NCBI GenBank assembly: GCA_947044405.1
Contig: CAMRHE010000077.1
Location: 806,001 to 870,000 of the forward strand
Direction of reading: 5' to 3'
DNA length: 64,000 nucleotides
From: Leptodactylus fallax
Lineage: Eukaryota; Chordata; Amphibia; Anura; Leptodactylidae
Shown: in pieces, positions 30,733 through 43,600 of the stretch
How the letters are laid out: every line of letters starts with the position of its first letter
Position numbering within the stretch: position 1 is the stretch's first letter
The notes under the pieces: model-generated
What the model was told of the DNA's origin: nothing
Database searches by the model: none
Seen by the model: the letters and a program-made list of their open reading frames with translations, nothing else
Program-made: the position numbers and the translations under genes

Positions 30733-30970
30733 AGAGAGATACTGCTATGCAATACATGATGTCTTCCTCATTGTTTCTTAATCTTAATGGTTTTGTAATT
30801 AATTGTCTTTCTCAAGTTTTATGGGAACTTTCTCTTCTTTGTCTATTTTATTTGATGGAGATTTTTACCTTTAAGATCTCACAAATTTAAATGTGGTATT
30901 AACAGATTACCCTAATAGGCCATGGGTGGATACTGAGTCTTTGTAATAAACAGACGTGTAGAATGGGAAA
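30733..30970 (+). other. AOX 3' untranslated region with polyadenylation signal
   Basis: After the stop codon the sequence is AT-rich with no coding potential. AATAAA at 30945-30950 is the nearest canonical poly(A) signal; a second lies near 31044. The cleavage site is inferred. Confidence 0.6.
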
Positions 30971-32545
30971 AAGTTATTACTGCAATATAATGTTAGTCTA
31001 GAATAATTTAGAGCCAACTGGAAATTTACAGTAAATTGCTGATCAATAAATACTAGCAATTTAGAAATTTCTTCAAATCGTACAATTCCTTAAAGATTAA
31101 GAAGCGGCTACAAAAATACTGATATGATTCTGTGTGATACACTAATATTCTGCAAGGTGCCTCTCCATAAAATTATTTAAATGGATTTTTTAACTTATAA
31201 TATTGTCTCAAACACCATGCCCTGAATAGTATTAGTTCTGTACCCATAGTGTCTTTTCTTATCCCACTTTGACTTTTTCATTAAGTCATATGATCACAGT
31301 GTGACCTTTTTTTATAGCAAGAGTTGCTGTGTAAACAAGAGGAACAAGCCAAAGGTCAAATCACAAGTCAAGTCAGATAAAAGGAACATCTTACTGGCAT
31401 ACTAAAAACCTTATTTTTGATGCACAGATCATATCTTCACATATAAGTAAGGTCCAACAGGGATTGACTGGTGTCAGAATTACAGGGGCTCGTGTTAGCC
31501 CTTTAAGAGACAGAGAAAGTCGGTGCGTGCACCTTACAAGCAACACCAGTGGTGGCAGGGGAGGAAGAGGAGGACACCAGAGGGGAACAGGAAGGAGCAG
31601 AGTGAAGGAATTGTGCCAGAGAGATGAGTCGGCAGTCGCTGTAGCTAGAAGAAACAGGATGCTGGCAGTTGTGCACTGCTGGTGATACCCTGTGCAACAT
31701 GATATACTGTAGCACTAATAGTAGTTCTGTAACAAGACCTCCATACACATGGTGACTGCATAGTGAAGTGCAGCATGTGAATAAATTATAAGTTCTTTCA
31801 TATCTCATGTACCTGTACCCAAGGACATTTACTGAACAATGAAGCCATAAATCAAGGCAAAAACCATTCCTAAAGATCATGGCAAGAACACAGTCGAATG
31901 TGCCACCAACTATGAGCTGTCTGTCTGAGTATAACCAGTTATCTGTGTCTGTCATTTTACATGCACATGGTTTATGTGGTGGCACATATAAAAAATTCAG
32001 GTCTATAAGTAGGCTTGGACTGCTGAATAGCTGAATCTCCCGTGGCCTCTATTGTATAAATTCTATAAACACTATGTAATATTTTTATTACTTGACAAAT
32101 GTATGCCTGTATGTCTCTTTGGATGGAAGACATAGAATACAACTCATATCTATAATACTGCTTTCTCTTTAAATTTACTGGATTACATTGATTAAAAATG
32201 AACAAAAAAGCATAATAAATCATAATTGAGAAACATCTTGTATGATACGTAACTTGTAATTACACTAGTATTGGATAAGCAGACATTGGGCACATGCAGG
32301 CAATAAATAATTCAAGCTCTTACCAAGAAACAGCACTGATAGCAGGTCTCCTCTTTTGTTATCTGTTGTTGAGGCGGTGAATGTGAATGTTTATGTAAAT
32401 TTGGAGTTGCAAAAGAATTAAACTGGGTTTGGTTCAAAGTAATATGTGTAACATTTCATTATATGAAATCTTGGATTGAAACACAATGATAGGAAAAGAT
32501 TCCATTTGAATAACTTAGAATGTAGACTTTACACATACATTATAA
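30971..32545. other. Intergenic, no recognised element
   Basis: A moderately long frame on the minus strand (31503-31985) and a GC-richer patch at 31450-31690 exist, but neither shows family features or splice context. AT-rich elsewhere. Confidence 0.4.
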
Positions 32546-32706
32546 GGCTAGGTTCACACCTGTGCCTGCTCCACGCTAGGGGTTTCCATCCCCGAATCCG
32601 CTTAAAAAATGGACATTTTTATTATGGTCTATGGGGTCCGTGGATTTCTGTGATTAACTGCTTTTTAAGTGAAGAGCGGAAACCCGAACGCAGGTGTGAA
32701 CCTAGC
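32546..32706. mobile_element. Short MITE, GGCTAGGTTCACAC family
   Basis: Starts GGCTAGGTTCACACCTGTGC and ends ACGCAGGTGTGAACCTAGC; imperfect inverted repeats. The inner part carries GGTTTCCATCCCCGAATCCG and GCGGAAACCCGAACG. Confidence 0.75.
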
Positions 32707-33590
32707 GTCAATCTGTGCATTTCTATATTACAACAAATCCATACTGTACTTTATATACTGATAACCACAATCACTTCCCTTATAATTCATAGCAATTCCA
32801 TCATAGAGCAGGGAGTCCATAATATATCCTATCACTTCCCTGTCAGCAGACAGAGACTGGCAGCGCTGCTCCATACTCGGAATATACTGCTGTAAAAGGC
32901 ATCATATATTCTGCAGATGCACTTTATTGACTGTCCCCCTTCAACATACAGTATATGGATATGATGTCCTTCTAGACGTCATGATTTGGCTGTGTAGTGT
33001 TTGTTAAAAGTCATGTGGGCCCTGCAACTTTTAAGTTAAGGTCCCATGCACACAGCTGCGTTTGGCTGGAAACATGGTCAGCGTAAGTAACCGCAGCAGT
33101 TCCCAAACTAACCATAGCTCGACTGAACTGAACCCACAGTATCTATATCTCTAAGGCTAAGGCCCCATGTAGCGAGCCACAGCCAAAAAGCGCTGTGGAA
33201 AAAAAATCATGGCTGGAAACCAGTGGCGTAACTAAAGTCTTGTGGGCCCAGCTGCAAACATTTGTCCGGGGCCCCCAACACCCCCCCTATAGCAAATTCT
33301 GTAGTGCGGTTCGGGGGCCCCAAACAGTATAATATGCTCGACAGTGGTCCCAGATAGTATTATATGCTCCACAGTGGCCCCCACACAGTATATGGTCTTC
33401 TCAGACACCAGAGTATAATAATCGGAGGCCCAGGGAAGGTGATTAAAAGTAACAAACTTGCATGGTCACCTTGCCTTACCTTCCCTTAGCATCCTCGCTC
33501 CATCCTGCCGTCTTCAGGGTCTCTTCAGACGTCGCTGCTGAGGCCTGTGATTGGGTCTCGTAGGGGCGCACTGACGTCATTACCCGGCTG

Positions 33591-34697
33591 TAAGTCTTCA
33601 CAAGATAGACCTAGCCACGTTTCATCTTCAATGCCCTTGCTGATGGAAGGAGGTTTGCACTCAAAATTTCACGATACATGGCCCCATTTCATTCTTTCAT
33701 GTACACGGATCAATCGTCCTGGTCCCTTTGCAGAGAAACAGCCCCAAAGCACGATGTTGCCACCCTCATGCTTCACAGTAGGTATGGTGTTCTTTGGATG
33801 CAACTCAGCATTCACTCTCCTCCAAACATGACAAGTTGTGTTTCTACCTACCAAACAGTTCTACTTTGGTTTCATCTGACCATATGACATTCTCCCAATA
33901 CTCTTCTGGAACATCCAAATGCTCTCTAGCAAACTTCAGACGGTCCCGGATATGTACTGGCTTAAGCAGGGGGACACGTCTGGCACTGCAGGATCTGAGT
34001 CCCTGGCGGCGTAGTGTGTTACTGACGGTAGCCTTTGTTACGTTAGTCCCAGCTTTCTGCAGGTCAGTCACTAGGTCCCCCCGTGTGGTTCTGGGATTTT
34101 TGTTCACCGTTCTTGTGATCATTTTGACCCCATGGGGTGAGATCTTGCGTGGAGCCCCTGATCGAGGGAGATTATCAGTGGTCTTGTATGTCTTCCATTT
34201 TCTAATTATTGCTCCCATAGTTGATTTCTTCACACCAAGCTACTTGCCTATTGCAGATTCAGTCTTCCCAGCCTGGTGCAGGTCTACAATTTTGTTTCTG
34301 GTGTCCTTCCACAGCTCTTTGGTCTTCACCATAGTGGAGTTTGGAGTGTGACTGTTTGAGGTTGTGGACAGGTGTCTTTTATACTGATAACAATGTCAAA
34401 CAGGAGCCATTACTACAGGTAATGAGTGGAGGACAGAGGAGCCTCTTAAAGAAGAAGTTACAGGTCTGTGAGAGCCAGAAATCTTGCTTGTATGTAGGCG
34501 ACCAAATACTTATTTTCCACCATAATTTGCAAATAAATTCTTTAAAAATCAGACAATGTGATTTTCTGGATTTGTTTTCTCATTTTGTCTCTCATAGTTG
34601 AGGTCTACCTATGATGTCAATTACAGGCCGGCCTCATCTTTTTAAGTGGGAGAACTTGCACAATTGGTGGCTGACTAAATACTTTTTTTCCCCATTG
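33591..34697 (-). mobile_element. Truncated Tc1 relic, same family as 47032-48634
   Basis: The right end (GGTGGCTGACTAAATACTTT then CCCATTG) is present with TA after it. The left terminal repeat is missing, and the sequence jumps from AAGTCTTCACAA to GACCTAGCCACG, skipping about 230 bases that the complete copy has. Confidence 0.85.
33600..34332 (-). pseudogene. Broken Tc1 transposase
   Basis: Translation from ATG 34332 runs into TAG near 34243, where the sister copy has a Gln codon (CAG). The frame is open again from about 34233 to 33844 (includes IWSDET with the first catalytic Asp), then shifts near 33845. The C-terminal third with the last catalytic residues is deleted. Confidence 0.85.
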
Positions 34698-35686
34698 TAT
34701 ATGTATTTATTATTTTCAGTCACCTCCCCTGGGCTGCCATCTATTGGAAAGGGGTCTGCAATATGCCAGGGCCCCTTTCTAATAACAGTATGTATAGTGG
34801 TCGGGAAACCAGGCTTTCCCTGAGCACTATCATAGTGGTCCAGGGCCCCGGCCATCTCAAGCTGGTCACGGGCCTTGTACCCCATTGGGCCCAGTCGTTA
34901 CGCCACTGCTAGAAATGCATCAGGTTTTTTTCTGCAGCATTTTTCACAGAAAGTCCGCAGTTTTCCTCTGCGGACTTTCTGCTTCTATTATACTTTGACG
35001 GAAAACACCAGCGTTTCCGTAGGTATGATTGTTATATTGCGATTATACAAAAACGGAACGTTTTTTGAAATCGCAGCATTTCCGCTGTGGATATTTTTCT
35101 CCAATGTGTGAATGGGATTAGTCAGTATCCCATGCATTTTGCAGGTACTATAAAGCACAGTGGTTTTTGCAAATCGCGGTGTCTAAGCTGCTCAGGGAGA
35201 CAGATTGTAAGGCCTTAGTCACACAACAATGAAAAACGGCTCTCAGACACCCATCTTGAGAACACATTGATTTCAATGTGTTTATTCACATATTTTTATT
35301 GAATGGATATTTTTCTCAGCTGTAAAAAAAACTGAAATTCTCTATCTTTGCCATTTTCACAAACACATGGACCCAAAAGAAATCAATGGATCAGTTTTTA
35401 CTGATATAAAACAGATTGACGTCCATTTTACATCTGTTAAAATGGATCAGAGGGCTGGGTTAAAAAAGAAAGACCGATGAAATTCATCCATTTTTTTCAC
35501 TAACAGTTAAAAACTGATGCAAAATAGGTGACACACAGGTGGCCATTGAAAATGAAGAAACGGAATGGAACAAATGGAAAATGGTTAACGATTGTAAACA
35601 GACATTAGACTGATATAATGTGGTGTGAATAAGGTCTAAGGCTGCATTCACACCACACCATAACATAACTGTTGTGTGAAGATAGC

Positions 35687-36098
35687 TTAAAGAGGACCTG
35701 TAACATCCTCTGGCACCAGTGGTATTCTATACTGCTAGAAAGCTGACAGTGCACTGAATTCAGAACACTGTCATTTTTGACAGTATGTCCTGGATGCCGT
35801 TAGTTTTGCCACCGATATCTCTTCACTGTCAGAAGGGCGGGCCTTACAGCCTAGTGTCATTGCTGGGAGGTAAGGAACACTCCCCTGACAGTACAAAGCT
35901 ATTGAAGAGTACTGTCAGGTGGGGGCATTCCTCATAGTCCAGCGATGACACTAGGCTGTAAGGCCCCCCCTTCTGACAGTGGGGAGATATTGCGAAACTA
36001 ACAGCACCAATATCTCCAGCACCCAGGCGCATACCGGCAAAGCTTTCTAGAGGTATATAATACTGCCAGTGCCAGAGGACGTCAAAGGTCTTCTTTAA
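35687..36098. mobile_element. TTAA foldback MITE
   Basis: Starts TTAAAGAGGACCTGTAACAT and ends ACGTCAAAGGTCTTCTTTAA. The arms pair CCTCTGGCACCAGTGGTATT with ATACTGCCAGTGCCAGAGG and TAGTGTCATTGCTGG with CCAGCGATGACACTA. Confidence 0.75.
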
Positions 36099-36780
36099 GT
36101 CCTTGTGGGCAGGGTCCTCTATCCCACTGCACCAGTTGGTCATTATGTTATTGTTAATGTTTTTGTGTATTGTTTTTGTGTTTTGTATGTAAACCCTTTT
36201 GAAATGTAAAACCCCATGGACTAAATAGTGCTCTAGAACTAAGTAATAATAATATTCTGTGAGTTCAGTTCAGCCAAGCCATGGGAGATCCAGGACGCAC
36301 CGCAATATTTTGGTCACCCATTTGTCCCTAGCCTAAACATGCACACTTGACTCTGTTCAGCTGTTGGCAGACCCCTCTTAAAGCTTATCTCTCTCCTTTC
36401 TCAGAAATCATGTTGAAATCCAACATCTGCATTGAGGGAGAATCCCTCAGAATATTCCTATACTTATTGCATAGTCACCTGATCTAAGCACCTTCTAAGA
36501 CATAACACACTGATCTTTTCCACAGTCTGTTTTAATTATTTCTGCCTTTGAAGTTCTTGTGCCTCATACTTAATACATGTTTTATCAAGCAGTTCAGTCT
36601 TCCCAGCCAAGGAGTGGGTTTAGATAGCTTTATGCTGCAGCCACTGATTTTATCTCCTGTACTATGGTAAATCCTAGTAATAGTATAAGCACAAGTAAAT
36701 CCAAAGACATGAGGACTACATTTTATTATATTGAAAGGCCACTGGCCAGATTACTTGTAGGGACACTCTCTAGCAAAATA

Positions 36781-37131
36781 TAGGTGCATCTCAATAAATT
36801 AGAATATCTTTAAAATGTTTATTTATTTCAGTAATTAAATTAAAAAAGTGACTTTCTATATTCTTTACACACAGAATGTTTTATTTTTGTAAATGTTGAT
36901 TATGGATTACAGGTAATGAAAACCCAAATCTAAGAAAATTAGAATATTGTAAAAAAGTTCAGTATTGTAAATTCAGTGTCACCTGCCAAGGTTTCCTAAG
37001 CCTTTAAATGTTCCCTCAGTCTGGTTCAGTAGGACACACAATCATGGAAGACGCTGATTATGAATTGTATTACTGAATTACTGAAATAAATGAACGTTTC
37101 AAAGATATTCTAATTTATTGAGATGCACCTG
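36781..37131. mobile_element. Tc1/mariner-type MITE, copy 1
   Basis: Ends are inverted copies of AGGTGCATCTCAATAAATTA, next to TA on each side. It is 351 bp with no transposase. About 90% like the copy at 53308-53684 by eye. Confidence 0.8.
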
Positions 37132-37206
37132 TATGTAGTGTCATGTCTAGTAGAGGGCCGAAAGTGAGTGCCATAGCATGAACATGACCAAGACTATTAC
37201 TTAGCA

Positions 37207-37975
37207 CAGGGGTAGGCAACCTTTTATATACAGCAGTCCGATTTAAAAAAAATAAATAAATCAAGGATGGTGAACTTGGTGTGCCGCACAATAATTAATG
37301 TTGTCAAACCCTACACAAGTTATTGTAATGGGACCTGCTGTTGTAATACAGAAAGTAGATTACCTCAGTACTACAGCTGTGTGAACAAAATAGTGCAGCT
37401 GAATGCCAGGACCCCCATATACAGTATAATGCTTCATATTGCTCCCTATACACAGTATAATGCTCTTTATTGACTCCCTATTTACAGTATAATGCTCCTT
37501 ATTGCCCCCTATAAACAGTATAATGCTCCATATTGGCCCACATGCACAGTGTAATGTCCCAGTATAAGTTCCCCACACAGTACTGTATATTGCCCCATTT
37601 GTGCCCCTCTAGAGTATTAAGCCCATTAGTGGCCCCAACAAAGTATTTCCTGTCTACCTTGTACTTTATTCCTGATGACCGCTCTGCCCTCATTCTCTCA
37701 GTCTCCTGCATCCCAACCACAGCTTGGCAGTAAATGGAGGACTTTGTGACTGTACACGTCACTGAGCATCCCACTGCACTCCGCAAACTAAAGCAGGAGT
37801 GCTGGAGGAGGCTGAGTGACGTCTACAGTCACATGCCAAGCTATGTTCCGATGCTGAAGGTTGACAGAATGGGGGTGAAGTGGAAGTGGCAGCACACAGG
37901 TGGTAAGCTGCTGTGCCACTAAGGTATGGCTCGCGTGTCACTCTTGGCACGTGCATCGGGAGTTGCCAACCCCTG
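37207..37975. mobile_element. hAT-type non-autonomous element with perfect target duplication
   Basis: Ends CAGGGGTAGGCAACC and GTTGCCAACCCCTG are hAT-type inverted repeats. Both flanks read ACTTAGCA (37199-37206 and 37976-37983), an exact 8 bp duplication. The 769 bp interior has no transposase but holds a tandem array. Confidence 0.9.
37408..37610. repeat. Tandem array inside the hAT-type element
   Basis: About six units of roughly 31-33 bases, each containing ACAGTATAATGCTCC followed by TATTGCCCCCTAT, with drift. The phrase CAGTATAAT also recurs in the array of the hAT-like element at 33221-34908. Confidence 0.75.
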
Positions 37976-38379
37976 ACTTAGCAGAGCTAGGCTATAATAC
38001 ATTAGAGAATTACATGGCAAATCTAATTTCAAGAGCTAGCAGAAATGAATGAATGAATCAACAACTGACTGTAAGTGAAACCTCTGTGGGACAACCACCC
38101 AAAATTGCACAGAAATGCATTGGTGTTCTCAAAAAAGATGGCCAATATACATACATTCACATGCATGATCCAAGAATATAGTTACACTATTCTGGTTGTC
38201 AAAGAGCACCACAAACCAGATGGAACTCACCCCTATGCTAATGTGAACATAGCTTTAAAAGAATTGTCTTACTAATATAAAATGCTGCTTCAAGCTAAAG
38301 CTGGATTGTAATGAACCTATATTTTGATGGTCCATTACAACATCAGTCATGTGAATTGCTGCAGAAAAATGAATCAAAT

Positions 38380-39066
38380 TTTTGTTGCGGTTTTTTGAGC
38401 CAAAGCCAAGAATGGATACAAAAGGAATGGGAAATATATAAAAAGTACTTATACTTCTACCTTTTGCTTAATCCAATCCTGGCTTTGGCTCAAACAAATG
38501 CATCAAAAAAAGCTGCGTTTCCGCAACGTGGGGTCTTAGTCTTAGACAGCAAAAAAGCATTGTAGGAGAAACCATGGTGGCAACACATCTCTGTTTTTCC
38601 CGCATCGCTTTTCACAGAGTCTGCAGAGGTTTCCATTATACCTACAGGGAAACCACCCGTGTTTCCGTAGGTATAATTGACATGCCGCGAATTCCAAAAC
38701 CGCAATAATTCTGGAAATCACAGTGTTTCCGCTGCACATATTTTTCTGCAATGTATGGATTGGATTCCACTTTGCAGGACCTGTAAAATGCTTGCATTGT
38801 TCACTACTTTTTGTCCTGCATTTTGCATTTTTGCTAACTCACATATAAGTATGTAGGGAAAATGCTGTGTTTTTTGCAGGTAAACGTAACATACTGTATT
38901 ATTGAGAACATGGCGTTTTCTGCAGTATTTTTTCCCACAATGTGGGTATTAGATTGTATACAATCTAATTTACTTTGCTGGGAATGTAAAACACAGGGTT
39001 TTTCTAAACTGTTTCTGCAACAGCCAGAAATGCTGCATTTCCGTAATGTGTGGCCTCAGCCTAATT
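38380..39066. repeat. Decayed cluster of foldback MITEs
   Basis: Pieces of the GCAAAGCCAAGAATGG and CCGCAACGTGGGGTCTTAG type (38380-38545), then CCATTATACCTACAGGGAAA and TGTTTCCGTAGGTATAATTG arms (38630-38680), ending AATGTGTGGCCTCAGCCTAA at 39064. Borders are not sharp. Confidence 0.5.
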
Positions 39067-39254
39067 GTAGCAATGTTTTGGGTTAATCTAAAATAAATAA
39101 AAAAATGACTTTGTCCGTTTCTAGGCTGGCTGCTTGGTTATCGCTGCTGCTGTTCCAGAATTGCCGTTGTCTTCTCATGTGCCGCTTGAGGGCATTGTAC
39201 AAATATACTACAATGCAAAACAGAAAACACATGAAAAACAACCAATTTGCTCTG

Positions 39255-39625
39255 TATTCTAGTGACAAGAACCAAGAATGAATTATTTTGTGCTATATAC
39301 TAGTTACATGAATCATTTATTTTGCACTCTATACTAGTGACACGAATCAATGATGGGAACCAATTTCTTTTGTACTGTGTATTAAATGATATAAAGCAAT
39401 TACTTTTGCATTGTACAGTATACTAGTGACATGAATCTATTATTTTTGCATTGCATACTAGTCACAGGAATCAATTATTATTGCACAATATATTAGTGAC
39501 ATGTATCAATTACATTTACTGTATGCTAGTGGCACAAATAAATTACTTTTACACTGTTGACTAGTGACCAGTGGTTAGTGGATCTATTTTTTGCACTGTA
39601 TACTAGCAATATGAATTGTTTTATA
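39255..39625. repeat. Degenerate minisatellite, about 36 bp period
   Basis: Around ten diverged units resembling TATACTAGTGACATGAATCA followed by ATTATTTTTGCACTG. Units vary from about 31 to 50 bases. No coding frame runs through it. Confidence 0.8.
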
Positions 39626-40322
39626 ATTTTGCTTAAATCTACACATCACTTTCAGCCATTGGTTGTGTCCATTATGCAAAGCAGAACCAGTTCCAAGTTA
39701 CACCATGTCCTTCTCTATTTTCTACTTGTACAGGCAAATCTTTATTTTTTATGTTTTGCATTGAGACTACAATGACTAAAACTAGACAAGTACATACAAT
39801 ATAACTTCTGTTCCTCCAGCCTGTTTAATTTGGTTATATTACATTTCAGGGTAGTCATTGACATTTATTATTTGCTCCAAGATCTTATGACTAACAACTA
39901 CAATACTTGATATCGACATTGCTCCTTGCAGAAGTGTCTAATAGCCACTTATCTCTTGCTACTGGATTAGACTCAAATAATAATAATAATAATAGTCCTT
40001 TAATAGTCCCACAATGGGGAAATTCAGTAAAATACACATAAGACCCCCTTTTTCTACCATGAATAAGGAATCTGTGTTCCTGTATGTCTTTTTAGATCTA
40101 AACAAGCATTGGGCTCAAGGAGAAACATTACCAAATATTTTCTTAGGAGCTATTCCCCTCTCCCCTAGGAGACATCCTCTTAGCCCCTTTCATGTGACAA
40201 ACCAAGTGTGAGTATTATTTTAATGGAGAGATAAGGAATAAATTATTGTCAAGTATCTTTTACAGCTGCTTATCACACCATTTAGCTACTCCCAGATTTC
40301 TACATGTAGCAAAGGGGGTACA

Positions 40323-40617
40323 TTAAAGGTGTTGTCCAGGATATATATTTTTTTAATTGGCCAGGGGAGGTGAAAAAAATACAAAAAAACATACTCACCT
40401 GTCCCTGGTGCTCTGGTGTCTCCCCGCATAGTCTGGTCCTGCAGCTCCATTGTTTTCTTCTAGCTGAAGTCCCCGCCACACGTGACCGATGAGGCCAATC
40501 AGCGGCTGCGGACAGGCGAGTATGTGTTTTTCTATTTTTTTACACCTCCCCCGGCCTAATAAAAATAAATAAATAAATAAATAAATAAAAAAAAATTATG
40601 CTAGACAATCCCTTTAA
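40323..40617. mobile_element. TTAA foldback MITE
   Basis: Starts TTAAAGGTGTTGTCCAGG and ends CTAGACAATCCCTTTAA. The arms pair GGGGAGGTGAAAAAAATAC with TTTTTTTACACCTCCCC and CATACTCACCTGTCC with GGACAGGCGAGTATG. A (AAAT)n tract lies next to the right end. Confidence 0.75.
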
Positions 40618-43600
40618 ATCTAATGATGGGCAATTTGTTTTGTGAATATTTGTAACCGGAACTGCTGTTATTATTCTCTGGGGTTTCTTCAGACCACAGG
40701 ATATAATAATCAGAGGAAAGAGAAGGTGCGTAATATAAATAAAACAGTCCTACATGCACAGGCCTCAGCTGTGACAGTGAAGGGGGCGAGAAGATGCAAG
40801 AGACACCCATGAAAGAAGACTAGATGCTGTGGCAGAGTCCAAGAGTAGGAGTGTTTTTTTTTTTTTTAAGTTTTTTCGCCTTTGACTGTTAGGGGGCAGT
40901 TCACCAAAAAGGAAGAGGAAATTGAGGCAGACATCCACTTCAGATTCCTCTTCATTTTCTGGTCATCAGGCTTCACATGGCAGAAATCCAAAGCAGAGTT
41001 TCAGCTTTCACCAGATTCCACCATAGGAACATACCCTTATACTTCGGTGCCGGAAGAGATTGCACATTATAATAATGATTCTTGGAAAAGTCGTAACAAA
41101 CCCGTTTTATTATAAATTGGTTCACTCATCTACCTCCTGCAAGCATATTCAATTGCTGACGCCATAATACAGAGCACATTACACTTATAAACAACATTTT
41201 TTTGTTATGTATGTTGCTTTTGTAGGTTTGGAGAAAAACAACTTTGAATTTTTATGCAGTTGGTGCACTGGGGGTGGGCCTTAAGTTCTGGGAGCACTGC
41301 TTTTGCTGCAGAAGTAGGAAGGCTGATGTTATAGCAGTGGCAGAATGAACTCACACTATATGGGTTGATGCAGTCAGGAGATCCTATGAGTTTGAGTGCC
41401 TCAAGCAGTGCTGAAGGAGCTGAAGGCCAGCCCCCAGTGCACCAACTGCCTGACATCTGGAGCTTTTTGCTGCATTATTTCTGCTGTAGCTGCTTTCAAG
41501 CTTTGCATTGCAAGGGGCAAACGAGGTCAGTTTGAGAATGAGCATTAATACAGAATCCTATGCCAATTGAATTTGGAGGTATGGGAAGGTACATTAGGGC
41601 CCCATAGAAGTTTACAAGTCTTTTTACAGTTTCATACAAGTTGGAGGTTGTACAGAGTATTAATACTGCCATCTGCACGATCCCTAAGAGAATGGATATG
41701 TATTAATCATCTCACAATAACCCTCACTGTTCTGTTGGGTGTAGTGCGGATATCAGCAGGAGAAGCCAACAATTATTTTTCCCTTTCTTTGTTTTACTAA
41801 AGCCTTGCTCATACAAGTCTTAAAATACTGTACATTACAATCCTGCTAATGTGAACCTTAACCCTAGTGGAGCACAAAGGCTCAGAGGCAATAATCTTAC
41901 CCTGGTTTCCTGCTCAAACCAGACAACATAGTACAGGATTGGTAATAAGGCCTGTGAATAATGAGTTGCTAGGACCTAGTAATACTTCCATAATACAGTA
42001 ACATTTATTATAGTCCTGCAATAAAAGAGCTTTGTTATCTGGACAGGGCTGGGTTTGGCTGGCATTATGATCTATCAACACTAAAGTACAGTCTTGAAAG
42101 GCACAGCAATAAACCAAGATCTACAGAATGACGTACTCTACATAGTGTAACTGACACCCCTGGTACGAATGCATATATCCTCCTACGTTTATTTTCTGAA
42201 GCAAAGGAATCCTGTGGAAATGTAATGGTTAAACATGTAAGAACAGCCTGGGTTCATGTCTTTGAACCACACATTACATCACATCTACAGCTTACATCCC
42301 ACATTATTCCCATACAGAAGAGGTGGCTTTACCAATTGGAAAAACTGGTTTGAGGGCTGTATGACAAGGTCAAGAGATGTGTGCCCAGCCCTTTGGATAT
42401 GACAGCCCAGCCAGGATGCGTACAAGCTGTGCAGAGTGATGACAAGGGAGGGGCTTCTAACACATTACCTGCATAGGTGTGGAGGTGCGAGTCTGACTAG
42501 CTTACATAGAAGCCAGGCCGCCTATTAAACAAGACGGAAAGAAGTGTGACAGACGCCTGAGAATGTGATGGAAGCTGCTGGGCTAATGTGACTGCTGTAT
42601 TCTAGAAGCGAGCTCCTTCACATTGTGTGGATTACCTACAACGTCAGGTAAGTTGGGATCAATAAACAGTAACATACCTGTTGAGTATGACTGTCAACAT
42701 ATACAACGTACCTGCCTCTGCCTCCGGCTGTAGCCGGCCTACATTACACTGCACAGATGAGGGGTTCTGTAGGATTATTTTAATAGGGTAAATGTAATCC
42801 TCCAATGGAACTTGTAGATGGTTGAAGTAGATGGTGGACTACCTGGACATGGACATTCAACCTTCAGGATCATGCAACAATCTAAAGCCTAGGTGGTGAC
42901 GGATTCATTCATGGACCAGGATTAAGTTTTTCTCGGTGATACTACTGTGTTTGTCACCAGATAATATGTTGTGCCCAGCATGTTACAAGGGGACTGCCGA
43001 TTGTAAATAATAAGACTTGTCAGCTCTGCTGACCTGTCTGCTTTAGTAAATACCTGTATTCCTCATAATATAATAATTATGGATCATCTTTTCTCATGAG
43101 GGTATGTTAACACTAACGTCATTACAGTCTGTTGCTCTCATCCATCATACGATGAGCGCAATTGACATTAATGGTAGTAGAGTGATGCATGCACATTTTT
43201 TTCCATCAAAAAAGTAAAAAACATTAATGAAAGAAAGCTTCTGTCATGTTTTTAACGGTAGCGTGAACCCACCCTAACCCTGCAATCTGTTATTCCTCCT
43301 AGAATAAATTGACAACTGATAGTTACCGCACAGTGTGACATTGACCATTCAGCTCTGCCAGTATCAGGCTATGTAGGGACACATTTCTTTGACAAGGGAA
43401 TTGGTGGCACCCAGCTGTCACTTTATTGATGAAATTCTAGTAGGAGCGACAAGAATATTACGACATAGTTATGCTACGTTCACATGTGCGCCATCCTATT
43501 AATTCTTCTGGTCTATCACTGGACCGGAAGAATGGAAAAACTGACAGCAATGGATCCTGAGGGGCCCCATAGAATATAATGGGGTCCGTCAGGTGTCCAT

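Larger units (their letters stand above)
33221..34908. mobile_element. hAT-like element, itself invaded by a Tc1 relic
   Basis: The ends CAGTGGCGTAACTA and GTCGTTACGCCACTG are inverted repeats and each is followed by a GGGCCCAG block. Flanks CTGGAAAC and CTAGAAAT agree at six of eight bases, as for a decayed 8 bp duplication. An internal array of ACAGTATAATATGCTC-like units lies at about 33310-33400. No hAT transposase is visible. Confidence 0.65.
33151..35216. mobile_element. Foldback MITE split by a nested insertion
   Basis: The left part CTAAGGCTAAGGCCCCATGT runs to 33220; the right part resumes at 34909 with GAAATGCATCAGGTTTTTTT and ends near GTAAGGCCTTAG. The joined outline matches the 14900-15265 family. 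A 1.7 kb hAT-like element sits between them. Confidence 0.6.

Noticed and set aside
31503..31985. 160-residue frame on the minus strand
   Set aside because: No domain, no splice context and no codon pattern that suggests a gene.
32476..32895. 139-residue frame
   Set aside because: Runs through a MITE at 32546-32706; the sequence has no family features.
33794..34351. 185-residue plus-strand frame, hydrophobic
   Set aside because: It is the reverse strand of the broken Tc1 transposase; the same frame recurs opposite the copy at 47620-48287.
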